Shown here piece after piece: positions 25,331-36,165 of a DNA stretch of 64,000 bases. Source of the DNA: Phoebastria nigripes. Taxonomy: Eukaryota > Chordata > Aves > Procellariiformes > Diomedeidae. The stretch spans positions 551,188-615,187 of the forward strand of contig JAYKAV010002795.1 in the NCBI GenBank assembly GCA_035582835.1, given 5' to 3'. The number at the start of each line of letters is the position of its first letter. Position 1 is the stretch's first letter. A program made the position numbers and the translations under genes. The notes below the pieces were generated by a model. That model made no database searches and was not told where the DNA came from. It saw nothing but the letters and a program-made list of their open reading frames with translations.

Positions 25331-26269
25331 TCAGGCCCCCCCGGACCTGCAACACAGAAGTGGGGTGTGTTTAGTGTGGGGCTGTGACACGAAGAGGGAC
25401 ACATGGGGGGACACTGAGCTGAAAAGAGCCAGCACCAGGGGGGGCTGCTGCCAGGCCCCCCCCAACCGCCATCTCTTTTCAGCTGTGGGGGGCACAGAGA
25501 TGGAGACAGCACGGCCGGACACACAGCGACACGGACAAACGGGTCCGGCCCGGGGGGGCTCCCACGCCGTCAGGCTGCCGGACTGTGATGGTGACAGTGA
25601 CGGTGACGAGGAGGAGACGATGGGGGGGGCGGTTACACTCCCTGCTGCGCCGGGTCGTACCTTCCTCGGCGGATGTTCCTTGGGGGGGGCGGCGGGGGGA
25701 GAGGAGAGGAGTGTTAGTGCCACCCCCGTGTCCCCGCTGTCCCCCCCAAGTGTCCCCCCCCCGGGCAGTGTCCCTGGTCCCACAGGCAGCAGACATGTCC
25801 CAGTGCCAGGCAGGAGCACACACACATGGAGGCCACTGACACAGCCCCCCCCCGGCACCCCATGCTTGGGGACAGACATGGCCAGGACCGAGCATGGGGT
25901 CAGGCTGACAGTGAACCCCCAAGGACACATGCAGGCAGGGCAGGCAGGGCCAGGGGAGCAGGCAGGGACAAGTGGACCAGGCATCCCCAGCTCCCAGGGG
26001 ACCACACCACAAGTGATGCCCAGCTGGGGGGGACTGGCAATGCCCCCACCCAGGGGTGCCCAGGGTGTCCCCAGGAGGGCAGGGGCCTGGCCCTGGTGCG
26101 GTGATGGTGCACTGGGGGGGGACGTGGCCGGTGATGGTGCTGGCAGCGGAGGGGACGAGCCATGCGGCGGCTGCTTACTTAAATCCCCAGCCTGTCCCCC
26201 CTAGGACGATGGCAGCCACCAGCACGGCCCCCGCGATGGAGCCGATAATGATATTGGTGCCACTGGGAC
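25331..26269 (-). other. ADAM11: ADAM11 exons 25-27: membrane segment and tail (residues 723-763)
   Basis: Exons: 26269-26179, 25678-25661, 25346-25331. Exon 25 carries [18 protein letters not shown] plus a further hydrophobic stretch, the membrane helix. Exon 26 is an 18-base microexon (KNIRRG plus two bases of the next codon). Exon 27 adds RSGGA and the stop, exactly the ending I know from mammalian ADAM11. Each join keeps the frame. Confidence 0.93.
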
Positions 26270-29200
26270 CTGTGACAGAGGGGACGGGGGGAGGGGACAG
26301 GGACGCACGTCAGTGGGGGGGGGAGATGGGGACACAGCTCCAGGGCAGACCCAGCGCTGTGGGGACCTGGGAGGGGGACAGGACCCAGCTGTGCCCAGCT
26401 GAGCCATGGCAGTGGGGGGATGGTGACATTGGACCCCAAGGGGGTGGCTGGGGACAAAGCGGGACACCCCAGCCTGTGGGGACCGGGGACAGCAGGGACA
26501 TAGGGAGCCCCCCACCGCGGGGCACACAGACCCTTGTATCGCTCTGTCTCCCCCGTCGGCTTCGGCTCAGGGATGGGGTCGTAGACGCTGCAGTCCTTCC
26601 CCGTCCACTCGGCCCGGCAGATGCACTTGCCCTCGTTGCTGCAAACCTGCAAGGGGATGGCGTCACCCCCCTCTGCCATGACCCTCCCCGAGTCCCCCTT
26701 GTCCCCACCGTGTCCCTCACCCCGTGGTCGAAGCAAATCTTCCCGTCCCAGCTGCCGGGGCAGGAGCTGAAGTTAAAGGCGGTGGCTGGAAGGCATTTGT
26801 GGTCGAGACACAGCATGCCGGGGCCGCAGGGCGTCCCGTCCTCCACGTAGCTCAAGTCCGAGCCGTCCACCAGCTGCACATGGCCTCCCCTGCACCAGGA
26901 TGGTGAAAGTGGGTGACACTGGGACCCCCCCCCCCCAGGGATGTCCCCGTCCCCATGGCGGTGGCACCCACCTGCAGTCCACGTAGCGGTTTTGGTGGAA
27001 GAAGGTGGTGGCGGCGATCTCACCGCTGAGCTCGCCCAGCCGGGGTGCGCCCGAGATGTTGGCGCAGAGGAGGAAGCCACAGAGGACATCCCTGCAAGGC
27101 ACCAGTGGCATCACTGGGGTGGGCGGGTAGCACCCGGGAGGGGACACGGGGGACGGGGCACACTCACTGCTTGTTGCACTGCAGCCAGCCCAAGCCCTCG
27201 CGCCCGCAGTTGCCCCTTTCGGTCCCCTCCACGTTGAGCTTCTCATAGCAGAAGCGCTCNGCTGAGCCTGGGAGAAAACAGATGTCACCCGCTTGTCACC
27301 TGCTTGTCACATCCCCCCCCACCCTGGCAAAGCCACCCCGGGGCTGGCACTTACCGCGGCCCCACAGCGNGTTGCACTGCCGGTCTCTGGTTTTGCAGCG
27401 CCCGCCGTAGCATCGTCCCTGGGGAGCAGGGAGAAGGGTCATGGGGATGGGGAGGGGCTTGCACGCGTGTGTGCATGGCCACGGAGGTGGTGCAAGGACG
27501 ACGGCACCCGATGCATGTGCTCAGCCCAGGACCACCGCCCCGGCTGCGTGGGCAGGGGGCGGGTTTGCGTGGTCCGAGTAGCCACGTGCGCACACAGCCA
27601 CGGGACAGCGTTTGGGGCACGGGGCCCCACGCACGTGTGCACATGGAAGGTTTGCATGGCCCATGGCTGTGGATGCATGTGGACGAGGGGGCTTGCACGG
27701 CCCATCGCTGCGGGCGCGTGTACACGAGGAAGTAGTGCACAGACAGGAAAAATTACAGGGTACGGGGGCCATGGCTGTGCACATGACAGAGGGAAGGTGC
27801 NTGGCACAGGGACCACAGCCCTGGCTTGCACAGGGAAGGGTTGCGTGGTGCAGGGATGATGACCCGGTGCACAGGGAGGGCTCACACACCCTGGGGATCC
27901 CGGCTACTGTGGGAGCCAGCTCACCCCAAAACCCACACCCATGCACGCGTGCATGGCTCAGCTGTGGGTGTTGGCATGCCCAGGCACCAGGATGCTGGAG
28001 CCCACGGGGACGTGCTGGAGCCCGAGGGATGTGTCCAACCCTGCGGGACATGCCAGAGCCCCACGGAATGTGCCTGAGCTCACAGGATGTGCCTGAGCTC
28101 CACGGGGATGTGCCCGAGCCCATGGGGATGTGCCCGAGCCCCATGGGATGTGCCGGAGCCCCGCTGGACATGCTGGAGCCCACAGGGATGTGCCGGAGTC
28201 CCACGGGACATGCGCGGGGATGTGCCCGAGCCCCATGGGATGTGCCGGAGCCCCGCTGGACATGCTGGAGCCCACAGGGATGTGCCGGAGTCCCACGGGA
28301 CATGCGCGAGCCCCACGGCCGTGTCCCATCACACCAGGCCGGACTCACCTGCTCGTTTTCGCAGAAGTAGCCATCCAGCTTGTGGAGGTTGGGGGGACAC
28401 TGGGAGGACACGGAGAAGAGGACGGGTGACGCCACATGGCCCCGCAATGTGTCCCCCCATGTGCCCCCCAGCCCAGCTCACCTGGCTGGAGTCGCCGGTG
28501 CAGCTCTCGGGGATGTCGCACTCGTTCACGGCCTCCCGGCAGGACACACCGCGCGGCTCGTACTGCACCCGGGGGATGAAGCTGCCATGTCAGGAGCCCG
28601 TGACGCAGGAACCCCGTCGGCTCGCAGGATCCGGCCATGCGGGACACCGGATCTGGCCCCCCCCCNGCCCCGCACCTTGCAGCCTTTGCAGCAGAGCCCG
28701 TCGCTGCACATGGCGTCGTGGGTCAGCGTGCACTTCTTGCAGCAGTTGCCCCCGCTCTTCGCACACTCCTGCCGGGACAGCAGCCGGCACGGCACGTCAG
28801 CCACCTGGCAATGCCGGCAGCCCTGGCATGGCTGCGGCGAGCAGACCCCAGTCCCCGCTCACCGCCAGCGATCCNCAGTCGCACTCCTCTCCCGCCTCCA
28901 CAAAGCCGTTGCCGCACTCCGGAGGGTCCAGGAGCTGCCGGGACCGAGGGGAGGGGGAGCAAGAGATGCTGCGGGCGGGGCCCAAGCCAGGTGCTGCCGC
29001 GAGCCCCCCGAAAAGGGCATAATGTCCCCAGGGGACAGCAGGACCCCCAAACCACTTGCCATCAAGTGTGAGGGTCTGGCTCTGTCCCCCACTGGGAACA
29101 CCGGGTTCAACACCAGCGCCGTTACCTTGGACGTGGCAGGGGCTGGGGGAGACCGCGAGTCCCAAGGGACCCTCGGAGCCGCTCCCGGGACATCGCTCCC

Positions 29201-32200
29201 CCCCTGCGACGGCCGCCCCAGGGCCAGGGGCGTCGGGGGGGCTGTTACCTTCAGGGGTTTGTTGAAGAGGCAGCTGCCACCACCGTCTTGCAGGAACTGG
29301 TTGTACTCGTCGATGCTGCAGCGGGAGAACTTCCGCGGGAGGTAGTACCTGCGGGGTGGCGGACGCCGTCACCCCCCCTGCGCTGCCCGGGTGGCATTGC
29401 TGGGCACGACTGGTCACCCAAAACAGGGCAGGACCCTCGGCGATGCCCCCGCTGGGAGCGGTGACACAAGGAACGTGGGGGACAGTGGCAGTGCCACCCC
29501 AAGCGGGCACCCACCCTGTGTCCTCCATGATACAGCCCAGCCACGAGTCCGGACACCGGCAGTCCCCTGGGAGAAGAGGAGACAGGCTGGGGGTGCCGGC
29601 TGTCCTGCCGCCGGCTTGGTGGCACCGCGGTGTCCCGCCACCCATCCCCATCCCGCTCCCTGGGGGGGGGGCAGGTACCTGCCGCCGTGCGGTGCTTGTT
29701 CCACATCATGCCCACATTCTGCCCCAGCGTCTGCGCCAGCGTCACCGCCATGGCCGCCACGTTGCCGTACTGCGCGGGAGGGANGGGGAGTCACTGGAGG
29801 GACACCCCACCTTCTCCAGCCTGCTGCCGTGGGGGTCCCGCTGCACCCACCTCGTTGACACCCCCGGCGCGGGCGGGCGAGCAGATGCCCCCCACGAAGG
29901 CGGTGCCGCTGCGGCTGCTCTGAAACGTCCGACCCCTGTGAGGAAGAGGACGGTGGGGACGGGGGACGGCGGCTCCTGGCCCCAGGGAGGTGACACGGCC
30001 NCGGCGCTCACGAGAAGAGGTGGACGGTGTCACTCTGCTCCGCCAGCCCCTCGCGCCGGTACTTCACAAACTCATTCAGGGTCTCCAAGGAGTCTTCCCC
30101 CATCCGGATCCGGTCCTCCGAGGCCCACGTCTCCATGGCCACCAGCACGATGCGGGTGTTGAGCTGCTCCTTGTAGATCTGCGGGGGCGAGGGGATGGTG
30201 CTGGGGACGAACCCCCGCCCCGGGACAAACCCACCAGGTGCTGGGGACCAACTCCCCCAGGGACAAACCCACCAGGCACCAGGGACGAACCCCCTAGGGA
30301 NAAATCCCCCAGGAGCTGGGCACAACCCCCACCAGGGACAATCCCCTGGGGATAAACCACCAGTGGGACAAACCCCCTGGGGACAAACCCTCAAGGGACC
30401 AACCCACCAGGTGCTGAGGACCAACCTCCTGGGGATAGACCCCCCCTGGGACAAACCCACCAGGAACCGGGGACAAGCCCCCCCAGGGACAAACCCCCTG
30501 GGGACAAACCCACCAGCTGCTGGGGACAGTCCCCTCAAGGACAAACCCCCAGTGGGACAAACCTCTGGAGGACAATCCCCCCAGGGACAAATCCACCAGG
30601 AACAAACCCCCAGGTGCTGGGGACAACCTCCCCCAGGGACAAACCTCCTCCCAGGGACAAGCCCACTGGGGACCAACCCCCTGGGAACGAACCCATCCCA
30701 GAGACAAACCCACCAGGTGCCGGGGACCAAACCCCCCCCCAGGGGACAAACCCACCAGGGACAAACCCCCCGGAGACAGACCCTCTCTCACCATGTCGGC
30801 TAGGTTGACCACGGACTTGGCGAAGTTGCTGGTGAGAACCACGGACTTGCGGAGCTGCAAGAACTGGCGGGGGGGGCACCAGGGGCCAGGTTGGGCCAGG
30901 GGGTTACCCCAACCTCCCCTCACCCTGACCCCCCACCCCGCTGGCCCCGGGACCCCCTGTGCTTACCAGCTGGTGGTCGTTCACCACCGCCAGCTCGATG
31001 TACTTGGTCTCGCTGTGAACCGTGTGCTGGGCTCGGCGTACCTGCCGGCGGGAGCCCACGGCTGAGCCGGCTCCAGCAGGATCTGCCTGCTGAGCCCCAG
31101 CGAAGGGGCTTTTTGACCCCTTTTGTGGCTGCCCATGAACCCCGAGGGGTATTTGGGATGCACGGAGGGGGGAAGCCACCTGGGTGGGCTCGGGGACGGA
31201 TCCCCTCCGGCTGCGGCATCGCCGGTGCTGCAGAGCCTCCCTGAGCCCACGCAGGAGCAGCATCCTGCAAACATGGCCCCACCACCCACGAACCAGCCCA
31301 GCTGCACCTGNGGCAGAGCTCTGCCGTGGGCGAGCAGCAGCCAGAGGCCAACTGGGGTCAAGTGTCCTTGTTCACTGCCCCATGTCCCCTGTCCCTTGCC
31401 CAGTGTCCCCTGTTGCCTGCCCGGTGTCCCCCATTGTCCCCGCTAACCTGCCGCCGCCGCCGCAGCTTTGGTAACCCGCCCACGAGGCGCTGGTTCAGTG
31501 CAGGGAAGAGGCAGCCTGGAGGGAAGGGACAGAGCTGGCGGGACACGGGGCCACCGGGGCCACCAGGGCCACTGTCACTGGTCCTCGGGGACGAGCACCA
31601 GCTCCGCACAAAGGCTCACCCGGTCGGGCGCAGCTGGGGACGCGCTGGATGACGTGTGGTCGAAGGCCCTGCCATGGGGAGATGAGCGTCACGGCCACGC
31701 ATGGACATGACAGTGTGGAGGGGGGACTGTCATGTCCCTGTGTCCCCAAGGCTGTCCCCGAGCTGCAGCCAGACCCGTAAGGCTGCAGTGGGGAAACTGA
31801 GGCAGGCACATGGTGGGTCCCGGTGCCGCTGCTCACCTGCCCGTGCTCAGCGCCCGCCTGGGGCTCGATCAGGTAGGTGGCNTGGCCGTCTGAGAAGACC
31901 CCGCTGCCAAGAGAGATGGGGGGTGACAGGGTGCAGGGGGTGCAGCCCCCCTGACCCCCCCTTTCAGCCTGCCCGGTGGTAGCGGGTACTCACCGCAGGC
32001 CCTGGCAGCTGGAGAGAGCCACGAAGGAGCGGGGCTGCCCCCGGATCCGGCCCTGGTAGTAGCAGTGCTCCCCCGCGCCCTGCCAGAGCGGGGAGAGGCG
32101 GCTGAGCCGGCCGGACCCTGCCCCTGCCCCTGGGTCCCATCCTGCCCGCTGCTGCGCAGGCAGTTGCCCCCCTTGCCGGCATCCCCAGGAGCCCGCACCC

Positions 32201-35200
32201 CCGGGCTGATGGCTCTGGGGTTCACTGCCTGTCACCCTTGGGGTGCGCCTGGCGCCCACGGCACCCGGGTGGGCACCCACCACAAGGCTGGCAGTGCGGT
32301 GGTATGTGCCAAAGCACCCTAGGGATCACCCATCGTGCCAGAACCCATGGGAGGGGGATGCCCCCCCATCACCCCCGATGCATGGGCTGGGCACCCCAGG
32401 GGCAGGTGGGCACCCGAGACCACCCAGGTAGAGACGCCGAACTGCCAGTGGCCACTCGTGGACTTCTCCTGGATTTAGCAATCTGCCACCACCACCCCAG
32501 AGCTGGCACGGCACGGCATGGCACGGCACAATGTGGCACGGCATGGCACGGCACACCATGGCACGGCATGGCCCAGCATGGCATGGTACGATACAGTGTG
32601 GCACAGCATGGCACAGCATGGCATGGCGTGGTACAGCATGGTATGGCGCAGGACGCAGCTTACCGTGCTGTGGCTGCTGTTTCTGCCCGCGCCGACGTGC
32701 CGCTCCACGTAGTGGGAGGCGAGGAGGTGGCTGCGGGGAGCAGGCGGGGGGTGAGAGGCTGGGGCGGTGGGGAGGAAGAGGAGGAGGAAGAGGGGGAGGA
32801 GGGAGACGGCAGCAGCCGTAGCCCTGCTGGCAGCACCTTCATCGTGCACCCACCCACCACCCATGCACGTGGCATCACCCTGGCGCAGGACCCCCCGCTT
32901 TGAGAGGGTGCTGGCACCCCATGGGCCCCTCTCCACCCCCAACCACACCCCCCGGCTCAGCCCTGGTACCGGAGCTGGGATGGCTCTGTGAAACCCACCC
33001 CCCATCCCCAAGGACCCCCGGCTTCTCCACCCCTTCCCTCCTGCTGGGAGGCAGCGGCAGCCCCATGGCAGGTGCCCCCAGCCCCATGGCGGGTGCCCCC
33101 CACCCTGCAGGGACCCCCAGGGCCGCTCACTGGTTCAGCCGGAGGTCGAGCGTGAAGGCTGAGCCGAAGGCACGCACCACGAAGCTCACCCGCGCCAGGT
33201 GCAGCCCCTGCAAGAGAGCCGGAGCTGTCAGGTCCCCCATGCCGGCCCCCCAAAGAAAATTAAAAATTGAAATAATAAAAATAAAACCAACCCAAATATG
33301 CAGCCTCTAAAGGTGCGCTTTTATTTTTACCCCCAAAAATTCAACATAAAGGAAAATGCTGGGGTTTTGCCCCAAAATCATCACTCCCGTGGTGCTGGGA
33401 GGGCANGTGCATCCCATCGCCCGCCTCCACAGGAACCGTTTGGGTGGGGGTTGCCGGACCATCACCCCCCTGCCCGGCAGGCCTGGCTCGGCCGCAGCAG
33501 TGCCAAGCCGGCGCTTCACCCGCCCTGCGGCACCCGTCGCTCCTGACCTAATTCCTGCCGGAGGCAGCAGGAGCTGCGCTTTGCGGTGCCTGCTTGAGAC
33601 CCAGCAAACTCGCCACATGGGTGAGGGTCCACCANCGGCAGCCTGTCCCTTGGGAGCCCCGGGGCTTCGCACTGGGGGAAACGGTGGCCAGGAAAAGCCA
33701 AACCTTTCCTGGGGTGCCCCATCCCCTCGCTGGGACCCGGGCGCAGCTCAGGACGGTGACGTGGGGACGAGGACTCGTTTGCCACCGCGCAGCACCCTGG
33801 GGAGGGGACGTCCCTGGCCAAGACTGCATCCACCAGGTCAGGCAGCGCGGCCGGGAGAGGCTCACCAGGGCTTTGCCGGTGCTGCNGCTGAGACCCAACC
33901 ATGGATCCCCTGGGATCCGCAGCCGCTCCATCCCCCTGCAATGCCCTGGCTTAACTCCCCGGCATTTCCTGGCGTCCAGCGGTTTTACTTAACGCCGGGT
34001 TTAAATCACCTTTGTGGCAATTGCAGCTCATTATTTTGCCTTTTATCCGGCGAGGATGGGGGGNGATCGATGCGCGCCGGCCTCTGCAGCCACCACCGCC
34101 TCTTTGAAAGCATCAAACCCGCCCCGTGCCGGATGGGATGCGTGCGCCAGCTCCCCGAAACGCCNGGCAAACCAGCTGCCGGTCCCGGGATGAAGGTCGC
34201 CGGCCAGCGCGGATGCACCGAGCCCGGCGCAGGGGGAAACCGGCTGCAGTTTGGGGGACGGCACCGGGTGGGACGCGTGGGGCTGCTCCCACGTGGCCTG
34301 GATCNGTCCTCCCCGGCGCCGGAGCCATGAGCCCATTCATTCCGCAGGAGCCCTGCCTGCTGCCTGCTGCCTGCCCGCCNGCTCCCATTTCATCTCTCCT
34401 CACACCCGCGCGCGCACCGCCGGTATCCAGATTTAATGGGATTTCGCGGCACACATCGGTGCCCCACCGGGGGGGGGATGGTGGTGGCATGGTCTCGGGG
34501 GGGATGAAGGCTCCGGTTTGGGATGCCGGTGGCCACGCGTGTGCCAGGGTGCGGCCAGGCTGGCGATGGCAGCTGCCTGGGGACCTGCCCGCCCCCCCCG
34601 GGACCCCAGAAAGAGCAGATGGGGGCAGGGTTGAGCTTCACTTACGGGGCCTCCTCCTCCTCCTCCTCCAGGCTCATTCCTGACCCTGGTGTCCAGCTGA
34701 TGCTTCTGGACTTCTCCTCCCGAGCTCTGCCCCACCAACCTGCTGGGGTGGGTGATTTGGGAAACGACCCGCCCGTCCTGCCATCCGGCCCGGGGGAGCC
34801 TCCGCTGCAGCGAGCCAGCCTGCGCGGCGGGACCTGCGGGCGAGGGGAGCTGGTCGCAGCGGCCCAGGGAGGGCTGGGGACACGGGGGGCTGGGGACGAG
34901 GAGGGATGGGGACGGGGACGTGCTCTGGGGGTGACCCAAGTGTGGCACTGCATCCTGAAGGGGACACCCGTGTCCTGCATGGGATGCCCAGGGGACATGG
35001 AGGGTGGGTATGGGGACATGTCNCAGGGTGGACGGCTGGGGGACATGGCGGGGGACACCCAGGTGTGGTGCTGTGTCCAGGAGGGGACACCCAGGAAGCA
35101 CGGGCTGGGGGGGTGCCCAGGGACGTGAGGGACCAGTATGGGGACACATCTGGGAGGGGAAGCACAGGGGGCCTCAGATACAGTGGCACGGCCTGGAGGG

Positions 35201-36165
35201 GACACCCAGGGGACGCGGGTGGCTGGTAAAGCGACACATCGCAGAGGGGGGCACCCAGGGGACATGGGGGGACCCAGGAACGCCAATGCACCTGGAGGAA
35301 GGGCACAGCAGCACATCCTGGAGGGGACATCCAGGGGACAGGGAGGGCCGGGATGGGGACACCTCCCGAGGGTATGTCCAGGGGTTATGGGGGGCCAGTA
35401 TGGAGACGTATCCCAAGGGGACATGGAGCGCTGCTATGGGGACACCTCCTGAGGGGATGTCCAGGGGTTATGGGGGGCCGGTATGGGGACACATCCCAAC
35501 GGGAGATGGAGGGCTGCTACGGGGACACCTCCCGGAGGGGACACCCAGGGGACACAGAGGGCTGGTAGGGGGACACCTCCGGAGGGGACATGGAGGGGAC
35601 AGGAGGGCTGGTGTGGGGACACCTCCTGCGGGGACACCCAGGGGACATAGAGGGCTGCTGTGGGGACGCATCCCGCAGGGACACGGAGGGCCGCTATAGG
35701 GACATCTCCTGGGGGGCACACCCGGGGGACCGGGGAGCCGACACGGGGACACATCCCAGAGGGGACATGAGAGGCTGCTATGGGGACATCTCTGAAGGGG
35801 ACACCCAGGGGACAGGGGTGCTGGCATGGGGACACCTCCCGCGGGGACACCCGGGGGACAGGGGTGCGGGTGCGGGCCACCCCCGCCGGGGACGCGGGGG
35901 CAGCGGGGCGGCAGGTGCGGGGCCGGGCGGCTGCGGGGGGGGCGAGGGCCCGGCCCCTCCCGGGGCGCTGCGGGGCGGCGCTGCGGAAAAATGTGTCGAT
36001 GCAGCGAAAAAGCCGCAGCGGCGGCGGGGCCGGGGACCGGGGCCGGGGCCGGGGGACCGGGGCCGGGGCGATGCCGGGACCGGGGCGATGCCGGGAGCGG
36101 GACCTACCTGCCCGCGGGGTGAGCGAGAGGAGCGCGGCGAGCAGCCAGCCCCGCAGCGGGCTCAT
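25331..36165 (-). CDS. ADAM11: ADAM11, non-catalytic disintegrin/metalloprotease-like receptor
   Basis: I reconstructed 27 exons with canonical splice sites and unbroken frame, giving a 2292-nt CDS and 763 aa; I recall human ADAM11 as 769 aa with 27 exons. Order: signal peptide (about 1-20), prodomain with a basic cleavage site RRRR (216-219), metalloprotease-like domain, disintegrin domain, Cys-rich region, EGF-like module (C686, C692, C694, C703), one membrane helix (about 728-749) and a short tail ending RSGGA. The family zinc site HExxHxxGxxH reads Q366-T367-LG-Q370 ... W376, so all three histidines and the catalytic glutamate are absent: a pseudoprotease. ADAM11/22/23 are known as neuronal surface proteins that bind LGI ligands; that role is inferred by family. 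GJC1 converges on it; DBF4B lies upstream on the same strand. Single ambiguous bases at 31882, 28875, 27370 and 27260 leave four residues uncertain; the TGN codon at 28875 is expected to be Cys. Exon coordinates are in the next four entries. Confidence 0.97.
26532..28934 (-). other. ADAM11: ADAM11 exons 16-24: disintegrin, Cys-rich and EGF-like (residues 435-722)
   Basis: Exons: 28934-28863, 28768-28676, 28562-28482, 28399-28349, 27418-27355, 27267-27168, 27091-26972, 26889-26721, 26646-26532. The disintegrin part contains [30 protein letters not shown] and [13 protein letters not shown]. The Cys-rich part contains [13 protein letters not shown] and [19 protein letters not shown]. The EGF-like module is [18 protein letters not shown]. 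Exon 24 ends at a non-consensus donor (AAGG/GTCTGT); frame and homology still require it. Confidence 0.94.
28124..28306. repeat. Perfect 92-bp tandem duplication in ADAM11 intron 19
   Basis: A 92-base unit at 28124-28215 is repeated with no visible change from 28216 (the second copy diverges one base short of full length, at 28306/28307). It is built of smaller ~20-bp units of the type ggatgtgccggagcccc that fill about 27985-28320. Confidence 0.85.
29249..31041 (-). other. ADAM11: ADAM11 exons 9-15: metalloprotease-like domain (residues 221-434)
   Basis: Exons: 31041-30967, 30863-30792, 30178-30012, 29935-29851, 29769-29679, 29566-29515, 29348-29249. Recognisable blocks are [85 protein letters not shown] (dead zinc site), [16 protein letters not shown] and [18 protein letters not shown]. 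The domain keeps its cysteines but lacks the zinc ligands, as in known ADAM11 proteins. Confidence 0.95.
30186..30780. repeat. Minisatellite filling ADAM11 intron 10
   Basis: Imperfect units of about 18-30 bases built on gggacaaacccaccaggtgc and ggggacaaacccccc occupy almost all of the 613-base intron (30179-30791), from near the donor to near the acceptor. The long open frames across it are repeat artefacts. Confidence 0.9.
32504..32648. repeat. ggcacggcat-type minisatellite in ADAM11 intron 4
   Basis: Five- and ten-base units (ggcacggcat, agcatggcat) repeat through about 145 bases, ending 16 bases from the exon 4 donor. Confidence 0.88.
33255..33360. other. AT-rich island in ADAM11 intron 2
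   Basis: A sharp AT-rich patch (aaataataaaaataaaacc and flanks) inside GC-rich intron DNA. No known repeat recognised. Confidence 0.5.
34870..35880. repeat. Minisatellite in ADAM11 intron 1
   Basis: About 1 kb of degenerate repeats built on ggggacacccaggggaca and ctgctatggggacacctcc, with a higher-order period of roughly 45-65 bases. It ends close to the GC-rich first exon of ADAM11. Open reading frames on both strands are repeat artefacts. Confidence 0.9.

Larger units (their letters stand above)
31448..36165 (-). other. ADAM11: ADAM11 exons 1-8: signal peptide and prodomain (residues 1-220)
   Basis: Exons, in transcript order: 36165-36108, 34833-34646, 33207-33131, 32730-32664, 32079-31994, 31903-31837, 31668-31620, 31515-31448. 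Exon 1 encodes [15 protein letters not shown], a signal peptide. Exon 2 was placed at 34833 because acceptor ctcccctcgcccgcag is strong and supplies exactly the two bases needed after exon 1; acceptors near 34731 break the frame. Exon 2 ends in seven glycines coded by a GGA repeat (residues 75-81). Exons 3-8 match the family blocks [40 protein letters not shown] and LRRRRQ, the last being the likely furin-type site. Confidence 0.93.

Noticed and set aside
24630..26204. 524-codon plus-strand open frame
   Set aside because: It is antisense to verified ADAM11 exons 25-27 and the 3' UTR and consists of low-complexity Gly/Pro/Ala sequence. Stops are rare simply because the DNA is GC-rich.
28000..28320. 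Regularly spaced repeats resembling a CRISPR array
   Set aside because: Units are directly adjacent without unique spacers and lie in a vertebrate intron; this is a minisatellite.
28087..29345. Long plus-strand frames with repeated peptide units
   Set aside because: They read the intron 19 repeats and the antisense of ADAM11 exons 15-19.
30008..30730. Long open frames over ADAM11 intron 10
   Set aside because: They translate the gggacaaaccc minisatellite. Only 30178-30012 is real coding sequence (exon 11).
34725..34735. Acceptor ccccag/cagg as the start of ADAM11 exon 2
   Set aside because: It supplies one base where two are needed after exon 1. The acceptor ending at 34834 restores frame and the expected exon length.
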